NCBI GenBank assembly: GCA_003537495.1
Contig: DPSB01000324.1
Location: forward strand, 1-5,473
Source of the DNA: Cytophagales bacterium
GTDB lineage: Bacteria; Bacteroidota; Bacteroidia; Cytophagales; Cyclobacteriaceae
Length of the DNA: 5,473 nucleotides
Reading direction: 5' to 3'
A program made the position numbers and the translations under genes. Position 1 is the stretch's first letter. Every line of letters starts with the position of its first letter. The notes under the pieces are model-generated. The model was not told where the DNA came from. It worked only from the letters and a program-made list of their open reading frames with translations, and did no database searches. Shown piece after piece: positions 1 to 5,473 of the stretch.

Positions 1-1249
1 CAAAATCTTTTTGAAAATCTACTCGTCCGGATTTTGTTCTGTCCAGATATATTTTTCCATCGCGCAAGCCAATAGTAGTTTGTTCGTTGGCGGATTTAAA
101 AAGATGCACACCACTACCTTCCTGTAAGTCAACTTGCAACTCGAAAGTCTGCGATTGTAATTCGCTTAGTGAAGTTAACTTTTGTGTGCGGGTTGTTTCC
201 CATTCTTTAACAGGTTGCTGCGTTAATTTTATTCCAGCGGCAGTTTCTTTCAACCCTAACTCGCGGGGTATTGAAAACATACCGCGCCATTTTCCGGTAG
301 GAATTTGGTTGGCATAAGTCCAGTTGTTTACCCAACCTAACATAATGGTTCGATCCTTAACATTGTTAAATACAATGCCGGCATAATAATCTTTTCCAAA
401 ATCAACATACAAGGGTTGCGTTTGTGTGCTTGTAAATTTTGTTCCATCAAATTCGCCCACAAAATATTGCATGCCTACAAACGTAGGCCCTGCCGGGTGG
501 CTACCCGAAAGGGAAAGTACCCATTGTGTTTTTCCGGGTTGACCTTCCACTGGTAGTTCAAACAAATCAGGACATTCCCAAATGCGTAACGTATCTCCGG
601 TCGGGCCAAATTCACTCATCAGATTCCAGGCCAGTAAATCTTTCGATTCATATAATTGCACTTTATACAAGTCGGGCACCACCAAAGCCATTACCCATTT
701 TTCATGTTCAGGATACCAGAATACTTTCGGGTCGCGAAAATCTTTGCGTTCAATATCTAAGATCGGATTCTTTTCGTAACGACTCCACGTTCTGCCGTTA
801 TCGTTACTATAGGCCAGGCTTTGATGCTGGCGTAAGCCTTGGTTATCAGCATGCAGATGCGAGGTATAGATTGACACTAAGCAATTGGGCTCAGTGCAGA
901 GTTTATGGGTGTTATTAAAATCAACTACTGCTGTTCCGGAAAAAATCATGGTGCTATCGCCCGTTGTAGTATCAGTATATTCTTCAATAGCAACGGGTAG
1001 TTCTGTCCAGTTAATTAAATCCGTACTAACGGCATGGCCCCAACTCATGTGGCCCCAGGTTTTGCCATACGGGTTATATTGAAAAAAGAGATGATACTCA
1101 CCATCTAAGTAAACCAATCCGTTAGGATCGTTAGTCCAGTTTTTTTGCGGGCTAAAATGTACCTGCGGCCGATATTGTTCAACTGAATCTTTTTTAGGTG
1201 CGCATTGGATTAAAGCTAAAGCAAGCGCAAAGAAAGTTAGTTGTTTCAT
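1..1249 (-). CDS. Glycoside hydrolase family 32 fructan hydrolase (levanase/inulinase type), probable lipoprotein, 3' end outside window
   Basis: This enzyme should cleave terminal or internal beta-fructosyl bonds of levan, inulin or sucrose outside the cytoplasm. Reading from ATG at 1249, 416 codons are open to the window edge. The five-bladed GH32 propeller is plain: NWTNDPNG at residues 37-44 with nucleophile Asp41, FSGTA at 103-107, RDP at 172-174 with transition-state stabiliser Asp173, and WECPD at 224-228 with acid/base Glu225. GWVNNW (305-310) and WRGMFSIPREL (321-331) are further family blocks. The C-terminal beta-sandwich begins near residue 345 and is cut by the window; related proteins are roughly 500 residues, so perhaps 80-110 are missing. 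The N-terminus is a short hydrophobic signal ending LIQC, with Cys16 as likely lipidation site, although Gln before the Cys is unusual. No Shine-Dalgarno is present. It lies 13 bp after the kinase gene and is probably co-transcribed with it. The exact substrate cannot be read from sequence. Confidence 0.95.
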   Translation of the reverse strand, partial: MKQLTFFALALALIQCAPKKDSVEQYRPQVHFSPQKNWTNDPNGLVYLDGEYHLFFQYNPYGKTWGHMSWGHAVSTDLINWTELPVAIEEYTDTTTGDSTMIFSGTAVVDFNNTHKLCTEPNCLVSIYTSHLHADNQGLRQHQSLAYSNDNGRTWSRYEKNPILDIERKDFRDPKVFWYPEHEKWVMALVVPDLYKVQLYESKDLLAWNLMSEFGPTGDTLRIWECPDLFELPVEGQPGKTQWVLSLSGSHPAGPTFVGMQYFVGEFDGTKFTSTQTQPLYVDFGKDYYAGIVFNNVKDRTIMLGWVNNWTYANQIPTGKWRGMFSIPRELGLKETAAGIKLTQQPVKEWETTRTQKLTSLSELQSQTFELQVDLQEGSGVHLFKSANEQTTIGLRDGKIYLDRTKSGRVDFQKDF

Positions 1250-1262
1250 AAGGTTGGGATGA

Positions 1263-2594
1263 TTAAACAGTTTGCGACTCAGCATCGGGTTCGTTATAAA
1301 CAGGAATAACAACTGTAAAGGTAGAACCTAACTGATATTCAGAGGCTACCAGTATAGTACCTTTAAGTTTTTCAACAGTTTGTTTTACAATATACAGGCC
1401 AAGCCCGGAGCCTTCGGCTTTTTCATTAGCCTGATAAAACATATCAAAAATTCTATGGATGTGTTTGGCCGGAATGCCAAGCCCGTTGTCTTGCACAATA
1501 AACTTGATGTGACTCTCGCGCAAGGTAGCACTAACTTTTAGCATGGGGTTTGCCTTGGCAGGGTCCATGTATTTGATTGCATTGCCGATAAGATTACCCA
1601 GCACAATTTGCAGCCGCGATGGATCCGAGTAAATCACAAGATCGGTTGGTACATCCAGTTCAATTTTTACTTTTTCGGTATGCGGATGCGAACGCAGATT
1701 TTCCAGAATGTTGCGAACAAGTTTACTCACCAGCACTTTTTGCTTTTCAACCTCAAGCCGGGTATTGCGCGAATAATCAGAAATGTCGCGGATAAATTTT
1801 TGCAAATCATCCACGCGGCCATCCATCATCTCAATCAATTCGCGTAATTCCTTTTTGTCTTCCGTTACCCGGCTCAAATGAATCAGCCCGCGTACGGAAC
1901 TGAGTGGTGCCATCAGATCGTGCGAGGTACTGTACACAAATTGATCTAACTCAGTATTAAGTTTGGTTAGTTCTGAATTTTTCTCACTGATCTGTTTTTC
2001 ATTTTCAAGCAATGACTTTTCAGATCGAAAGTTTACACTGATCAGGTAATAGATAATCAACACCGAAGCGGCCAACGCACATCCAAAATTCGTAATCAGA
2101 TTTATGCCATCGAGGTCACTGCGGTGATAGTTTTTTTCAATGATGGTGAAATCGGTAACCTGCCCCAACAGGAAAAGTCCGATCGGCAGCAAAAGTAGCA
2201 TTAAGCTTTTAGCCCGTTCTTCATACCCAAAAGCTGCCATGGCTCCAAGGGCAATTGGGATGTAGAACATATATAGTCCTACTTCGTTCGGTTCAACCTG
2301 GTTAAAGCTGAACACGGTAAAGTTTACGATAACACCCAATAGTATTTTAGCAGGTGTAAAAAATCTCAGTCGATTCAGCATAAAGCAGATCGCAGCCAAA
2401 AAGGCACAAGCTAATTCGTAGATCAGGCCATGGTAAACACCATAGTAGATGTCCAGAAGCGCATAGCCAAAAGCAAAAAAGAAAGTAATCGCGCAAAGCT
2501 GCCCTGTAAGTAGCACCCGTTTGTACTCGGTGTACGATAAAATGAAATTACTTTTTCCGAGAATGAATTTGCGGAGGGTGCCAGGGGGAAACAT
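1263..2594 (-). CDS. Membrane-bound sensor histidine kinase (6 TM, HisKA-HATPase)
   Basis: This 443-residue protein is an inner-membrane two-component kinase that should autophosphorylate on His and pass phosphate to a response regulator. After a basic cytosolic N-terminus come about six hydrophobic spans (near 28-48, 53-76, 83-100, 108-125, 131-147 and 168-188) with only short loops, so there is no periplasmic ligand domain. A charged, coiled-coil-like linker follows (193-220). The catalytic core is complete: H-box STSHDLMAPL with phospho-acceptor His225, N-box NLIGNAIKY with Asn338, G1 box DNGLGIP (369-375), F-box RIFDMFYQ (381-388) and G2 box GSGLGL (395-400). There is no PAS, HAMP or fused receiver domain. 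No response regulator gene is in the window, so the partner is unknown. The next in-frame Met is residue 72, inside the membrane region, which supports the start used. The GH32 gene begins 13 bp after its stop. The signal sensed cannot be inferred. Confidence 0.95.
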   Translation of the reverse strand: MFPPGTLRKFILGKSNFILSYTEYKRVLLTGQLCAITFFFAFGYALLDIYYGVYHGLIYELACAFLAAICFMLNRLRFFTPAKILLGVIVNFTVFSFNQVEPNEVGLYMFYIPIALGAMAAFGYEERAKSLMLLLLPIGLFLLGQVTDFTIIEKNYHRSDLDGINLITNFGCALAASVLIIYYLISVNFRSEKSLLENEKQISEKNSELTKLNTELDQFVYSTSHDLMAPLSSVRGLIHLSRVTEDKKELRELIEMMDGRVDDLQKFIRDISDYSRNTRLEVEKQKVLVSKLVRNILENLRSHPHTEKVKIELDVPTDLVIYSDPSRLQIVLGNLIGNAIKYMDPAKANPMLKVSATLRESHIKFIVQDNGLGIPAKHIHRIFDMFYQANEKAEGSGLGLYIVKQTVEKLKGTILVASEYQLGSTFTVVIPVYNEPDAESQTV

Positions 2595-2596
2595 AG

Positions 2597-2614
2597 ACTT
2601 AGTAAACTTAGCAA
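2597..2614. repeat. Tandem 9-bp direct repeat just upstream of the kinase start
   Basis: ACTTAGTAA (2597-2605) is followed immediately by ACTTAGCAA (2606-2614), matching at 8 of 9 bases. The pair ends 2 bp before the kinase start codon and overlaps the candidate -7 element. It may be an operator or a chance repeat in AT-rich DNA. Confidence 0.4.
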
Positions 2615-2632
2615 ATTTGAAACTGTGGCAAA
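2603..2632 (-). promoter_or_regulatory. Candidate Bacteroidota-type promoter for the kinase-GH32 unit
   Basis: On the minus strand, TTTG (2632-2629) is followed after 18 bases by TAAGTTTA (2610-2603), which matches 7 of 8 positions of the known Bacteroidota consensus TTTG / TAnnTTTG. It is the best match I found in the gap between the SDR and the kinase. The drawback is its position: transcription would begin at about the ATG at 2594, giving an almost leaderless message. AT-rich DNA produces such matches by chance, so this is only a candidate. Confidence 0.3.
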
Positions 2633-2639
2633 GTACCCG

Positions 2640-2656
2640 TGCTAAAAAATGCTAAA
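2640..2656. repeat. TGCTAAA direct repeat, 10-bp period, upstream of the candidate promoter
   Basis: TGCTAAA occurs at 2640-2646 and again at 2650-2656, so the copies are 10 bp apart, one turn of the helix. They sit 7 bp upstream of the candidate -33 element (2629-2632). TTAGCA, the same core in inverted orientation, recurs at 2608-2613. This arrangement resembles tandem half-sites for a dimeric activator, but no regulator is known for it. Confidence 0.35.
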
Positions 2657-2745
2657 GTTTTAGGGCATCACCCAACCTGAAATGAGCAAACACCTGGATT
2701 GTCAGACCTTAATATAAGCAATTGCCGGCCCCCGCATTGAACCTC

Positions 2746-3555
2746 TCAACGCACCTGCGCCTTGCGAATAATTTTTGAAAAAGTGCGTGGCAGAAACCGC
2801 TTCAGATACACAGCAAAAATTTCTTTAAAGCCACCTATGTAAACCTCTTCTTTTTTGCGCGCAATAGCTTTAAGCACTTTGCGCGCAAAAATTTCGGGCG
2901 GCATGCCGGTATTAGTGCTACCATCCATTTTATTTAGAGTTGAGCCATCGCCTGTTACAGCATGCATGGTGATGTTGGTTCTAATCCAGCCGGGGCAAAC
3001 AATGGTAACATGAATGTCTTTGCTTTCTTTCCACAACTCAGCACGTAACGAATCAAAGAATCCGTGCAGCGCATGTTTAGCGGCTGCATAACCCGATCTA
3101 TACGGAGTTCCGATCTTACCCATTACACTGGAGATCGTTATAATGTGTCCGGCTTTGCGCGATAGTAAATGAGGTACCAGATACTTGGTAACTCCAATCG
3201 TGCCGAAGTAGTCCACTTCCATCACTTTACGATCAACCTCTAACAACGTTTCTTTAGCAAGACTTCGCTGACTGATGCCACCATTGTTAATAAGAAGATC
3301 TACCTGGCCAAACATTTGAATAGCAGCCTCAACACTCAACTTTAGTGTGTCAGATTGACTAAGATCTAACGGTAAAATTCTAATGTTCGCTTGTGTGGCG
3401 ATAGGGCAATTGCCTTTTACACGTTCGAGCTCTTCTTTTCTACGGGCCGATAAGATAAGGCGTGCACCATGTTTTGCCAGTTCGTTAGTTAGTGCTTCGC
3501 CAATACCCGAAGACGCTCCTGTTATCCAAACAACTTTGCCGGAGTAATATTTCAT
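2746..3555 (-). CDS. Short-chain dehydrogenase/reductase (classical SDR, DHRS7-like)
   Basis: This 269-residue protein is an NAD(P)-dependent oxidoreductase of the classical SDR family; its substrate is unknown. The Rossmann fold shows TGASSGIG (12-19), Asp64 in LDL, and NNGG (90-93) where NNAG is usual. Two arginines after strand 2 (SARRKEE, 36-42) favour NADP(H). The catalytic Ser143 lies in ISSVMG, and Tyr156/Lys160 in YAAAK; PGWIRTN (188-194) follows. At the fourth tetrad position, where Asn is expected, VDYFG has Asp115. The basic, amphipathic C-terminus (about 244-264, with FAVYLKRFLP) could touch a membrane, which is inference. An earlier in-frame ATG at 3594 would add 13 residues, but the ATG at 3555 overlaps the upstream gene's TGA as ATGA and starts the family's normal N-terminus, so I use it. 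This start lacks a Shine-Dalgarno site and is probably translationally coupled. The C-terminus resembles Bacteroidota SDRs often annotated DHRS7-like. Confidence 0.93.
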   Translation of the reverse strand: MKYYSGKVVWITGASSGIGEALTNELAKHGARLILSARRKEELERVKGNCPIATQANIRILPLDLSQSDTLKLSVEAAIQMFGQVDLLINNGGISQRSLAKETLLEVDRKVMEVDYFGTIGVTKYLVPHLLSRKAGHIITISSVMGKIGTPYRSGYAAAKHALHGFFDSLRAELWKESKDIHVTIVCPGWIRTNITMHAVTGDGSTLNKMDGSTNTGMPPEIFARKVLKAIARKKEEVYIGGFKEIFAVYLKRFLPRTFSKIIRKAQVR

Positions 3556-3926
3556 GCGGTTGATTTTGTTTTTGTATTTTCTGCATAAACCCAAATGGTG
3601 TAAATACCAATGGCTGTTCCGATAGGAAACGAAAACAATTTAAAGATGCCGAGTATGAGCGCAAGTGTTAAGGCCCATTTTTTATGATTCAATAAACCAG
3701 CACCAGCAATAATACCTGGTATTGCAAATACAATTACAACGCAAACCGCAATAGTACCAATGAAAGGAAGAAGCCATTCAAAAACCCAGGCACCATCGGG
3801 GCCAGCTTCTTCACTTAAAAACGGAAAAAACGCACTAAAAAATGCGTAAAGAAAAATCATAGTGAGTATCTGTAACGCACCTGATATAATGTAGATAAAA
3901 CCTAAAATCCGATTGTGATTTTCCAT
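3552..3926 (-). CDS. Small integral membrane protein of unknown function (about 3 TM)
   Basis: The product has 124 residues and I do not recognise a characterised family. Hydrophobic spans lie near 8-36, 52-79 and 84-113, separated by a short acidic loop (EEAGPDGAW, 39-47) and a basic turn (NHKKWA, 80-85). The C-terminal pattern, a GLL-x-x-KKWAL turn followed by LILGIFKLFSFPIGTAIGIY, resembles small uncharacterised membrane proteins seen in many bacteria, from memory. The tail is short and polar (ENTKTKSTA). I chose ATG 3926, 10 bp after the folA stop; the upstream ATG at 3989 would overlap folA by 53 bp and add a polar stretch unlike the rest. The stop overlaps the SDR start by 4 bases, suggesting coupled translation. 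Context gives no clear role, and any connection to the SDR rests on adjacency only. Confidence 0.8.
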   Translation of the reverse strand: MENHNRILGFIYIISGALQILTMIFLYAFFSAFFPFLSEEAGPDGAWVFEWLLPFIGTIAVCVVIVFAIPGIIAGAGLLNHKKWALTLALILGIFKLFSFPIGTAIGIYTIWVYAENTKTKSTA

Positions 3927-3936
3927 AGCAAGGGGT

Positions 3937-4437
3937 TTATATTTTTTCGTATACAACGAAATCAAATGCAAATGGATGTTTGGTATCAACAGAATGACGC
4001 CTTCGCGACAATTCTTTCCATTCGGTTAATTTCACATTGGGGAAGTATGTATCGCCAGCTACCTCGGCTTTAATTTCTGTAAGATAAAGTCGGTGGGCAT
4101 GGGGTAAGCTCAATGTATAAATTTCGGCTCCACCAATTATAAAAACTTCTGTTTGATTAGCCTTGCGGGCTATTTCAAGCGCATGGGTAAGAGTATGAAC
4201 CACCTGGCAACCGGGTGCGCTAAAACCTGGCGACCGAGTAATAACAATGTTGGTACGATTGGGCAACGGCCGGAATTTTTCGGGCAGAGATTGATAATTT
4301 TTCCGCCCCATGATTACATAGTGCCCGCTGGTGGTTTCCATAAAGTACTTCATATCATCGGGCAACCGCCAAGGCAGATCGTTATTTTTTCCGATCACAC
4401 GATTTTCAGAAAGCGCAGCTATTAACGATACAATCAT
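3937..4437 (-). CDS. folA: Dihydrofolate reductase
   Basis: DHFR reduces 7,8-dihydrofolate to tetrahydrofolate with NADPH in the cytoplasm, sustaining thymidylate, purine and formyl-Met-tRNA synthesis; it is the trimethoprim target. At 166 residues it is close to the E. coli enzyme. Landmarks are the N-terminal strand with [10 protein letters not shown] (7-16), [12 protein letters not shown] (21-32) with Trp23 and Asp28 equivalent to the E. coli Trp22 and catalytic Asp27, [10 protein letters not shown] (42-51) with the NADPH-binding Gly-Arg, PLPNR (57-61) with folate-binding Arg61, IIGGAEIY (100-107), YLTEI (118-122) and the GDTYFP motif (128-133). No key residue is missing, so there is no sign of the divergent plasmid-borne trimethoprim-resistant type. 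The start has AGGA at 4448-4445, 7 bases before ATG, the best ribosome-binding site here. No thyA is adjacent; fmt lies 60 bp upstream. Confidence 0.97.
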   Translation of the reverse strand: MIVSLIAALSENRVIGKNNDLPWRLPDDMKYFMETTSGHYVIMGRKNYQSLPEKFRPLPNRTNIVITRSPGFSAPGCQVVHTLTHALEIARKANQTEVFIIGGAEIYTLSLPHAHRLYLTEIKAEVAGDTYFPNVKLTEWKELSRRRHSVDTKHPFAFDFVVYEKI

Positions 4438-4497
4438 TCGGGAGTCCTGATTTTAATTGCAAGTTGCATTAATTTCAATCAAACACATTTTCTAATA

Positions 4498-5418
4498 TCA
4501 AATTTTATTGCCCCTTAAAAACTCTTCTACCAGCATTCGCTTTTTGCCTTCGGGTTGAAATTCCAGAACATTTACCCAACCATCAATAACTTTTATTTTT
4601 AGTCCCCGGTCAATAGTCCAGTGTCCAACATCAACCATGGTTTGATTATCATCGACTATGGATTTTTCGCAACGTAATATCTTATAAAGCTTCCCATTCA
4701 AAGCCGTCCACGCCCCCGGATACGGACTTAACCCCCGCACAAAATCAACTACTTTCTTAGCGGACTGATTCCAGTTAATCTCGCAAGTCTCCTTAAAAAT
4801 TTTTGGAGCATGCTTTATTTCTTCTATTGAATGTTGAGGTAGCGATGGATAATCCCCGGCTTCAATAGCCTTTACTGTTTTCAAAACAAGTTTTGCGCCC
4901 TTGTGCATCAGCCGTTCGTAAAGTGTGCCTATCGTATCACTTTCGTGGATGGATTCTTTCTCCTGAAAGATGATGCTGCCCGTATCAATTTCATGCTTGA
5001 GAAAAAAGGTAGTAACACCAGTTTCAGTTTCGCCATTGATAATAGCCCAGTTGATTGGAGCCGCGCCACGGTATTGTGGTAATAAGGATGCGTGCAGGTT
5101 AAATGTGCCTAACGAAGGCATAGCCCATACCACTTCCGGTAACATGCGGAAGGCCACCACAATCTGCAAGTTGGCTTGATAACTTTTAAGTTCTTCAATA
5201 AAGGCAGGAGCTTTCAGGTTAGTGGGTTGTAGAATGGGTAAGTTATGTTTTAGAGCAGCTTCTTTTACAGGAGAAGGTACCAGTTTTTGCCCACGACCCT
5301 GTGGTTTATCGGGTGCTGTAATAACGGCCACCACATTGAGTTTTTGTTCAACCAGCATTTCGAGGCAAGGCACGGCAAACTCGGGTGTGCCCATAAAGAT
5401 GATACGAAGGGGAGTCAT
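4498..5418 (-). CDS. fmt: Methionyl-tRNA formyltransferase
   Basis: Fmt transfers the formyl group of 10-formyl-tetrahydrofolate to Met on initiator tRNA in the cytoplasm. The 306-residue length fits the family (E. coli 315). The N-terminal catalytic domain begins RIIFMGTPEFAVP (5-17). The insertion loop that contacts the tRNA acceptor arm, PDKPQGRGQKLVPSPVK, is at 36-52. The catalytic residues are Asn107 and His109 in NLHASLLPQYRGAAP (107-121) and Asp145 in HEIDTG (142-147). The C-terminal OB-fold domain runs from about 205, with INWNQSAKKV and VRGLSPYPGAW (228-237). AFRMLPEVVW (89-98) is typical of Bacteroidota Fmt as I recall it. There is no Shine-Dalgarno before ATG 5418. The deformylase gene def, a common partner, is not in view; the neighbour here is folA, which supplies the same folate cofactor pool. 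Confidence 0.98.
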   Translation of the reverse strand: MTPLRIIFMGTPEFAVPCLEMLVEQKLNVVAVITAPDKPQGRGQKLVPSPVKEAALKHNLPILQPTNLKAPAFIEELKSYQANLQIVVAFRMLPEVVWAMPSLGTFNLHASLLPQYRGAAPINWAIINGETETGVTTFFLKHEIDTGSIIFQEKESIHESDTIGTLYERLMHKGAKLVLKTVKAIEAGDYPSLPQHSIEEIKHAPKIFKETCEINWNQSAKKVVDFVRGLSPYPGAWTALNGKLYKILRCEKSIVDDNQTMVDVGHWTIDRGLKIKVIDGWVNVLEFQPEGKKRMLVEEFLRGNKI

Positions 5419-5420
5419 TT

Positions 5421-5432
5421 AGATTCGAATCT
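5421..5432. repeat. 12-bp perfect palindrome before the fmt start
   Basis: AGATTCGAATCT at 5421-5432 is perfectly self-complementary and ends 2 bp before the fmt ATG. It might bind a dimeric protein or form a small structure in the 5' leader, but a palindrome this size is expected about once by chance in a window of this length. The remaining 41 bases to the right edge hold no gene and no convincing promoter. Confidence 0.3.
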
Positions 5433-5473
5433 TTGTTTTTTAAGTATTAGATGAACCCCGCAAATTGAAAGTT

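Noticed and set aside
526..918. A 130-codon plus-strand open frame
   Set aside because: It lies wholly antisense to the GH32 coding sequence, whose catalytic motifs are unmistakable, and its translation shows no recognisable domain.
1..1249. GH32 gene as a pseudogene or truncated gene
   Set aside because: The frame is open through all 416 codons to the window edge with all catalytic motifs intact; the missing 3' end is due only to the window boundary.
2636..2665. Possible terminator: CTAAAA (2642-2647) can pair with TTTTAG (2658-2663), with a nearby T run on the minus strand
   Set aside because: The stem is AT-rich, only 6 bp with a 10-base loop, and the T run falls inside the structure rather than after it.
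3556..3594. Extended SDR start at 3594 (13 extra residues)
   Set aside because: The extension is basic and unlike SDR N-termini, overlaps the upstream gene by 43 bp, and is less economical than the ATGA start at 3555.
3927..3989. Extended start at 3989 for the small membrane protein
   Set aside because: It would overlap the conserved C-terminus of folA by 53 bp; the ATG at 3926 is 10 bp past the folA stop and directly precedes the hydrophobic protein.
4455..4470. TGCAAGTTGCA near-palindrome between fmt and folA as an operator
   Set aside because: It has only five paired bases per arm in a very AT-rich gap, so chance explains it.

Overview
This window looks like an ordinary chromosomal stretch from a member of the Bacteroidota, probably a Cytophagia- or Chitinophagia-like free-living lineage, though I cannot place the genus. 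The pointers are the Fmt sequence, whose AFRMLPEVVW segment and neighbouring blocks match Bacteroidota Fmt as I remember it, the near absence of Shine-Dalgarno sites, and a candidate promoter of the Bacteroidota TTTG / TAnnTTTG type. No RNA gene, mobile element, CRISPR array or phage gene is visible.

All six genes lie on the minus strand, so transcription runs from the right end of the window to the left. They form two groups. The right-hand group (5418 to 2746) is fmt (methionyl-tRNA formyltransferase), folA (dihydrofolate reductase), a small three-span membrane protein of unknown function, and a short-chain dehydrogenase/reductase. Gaps are 60 bp, 10 bp and a 4-base ATGA overlap, so at least the last three are very probably one operon. 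Fmt consumes 10-formyl-tetrahydrofolate and DHFR makes tetrahydrofolate, so the first two share a cofactor pool; the other two have no evident link to folate.

The left-hand group (2594 to 1) starts after a 151-bp gap. It holds a six-span membrane sensor histidine kinase with no response regulator in view and, 13 bp downstream, a probable exported lipoprotein of glycoside hydrolase family 32 (levanase, inulinase or fructanase type) that runs off the left edge. The GH32 gene lacks its 3' end only because the window stops. The gap in front of the kinase contains two short direct repeats and a candidate promoter, and is the most interesting non-coding DNA here.

I see no strong sign of an undescribed system. 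The points most worth following are the kinase-GH32 pairing, the repeats upstream of the kinase, an Asn-to-Asp change at the expected catalytic-tetrad position of the SDR, and the conserved-looking small membrane protein.
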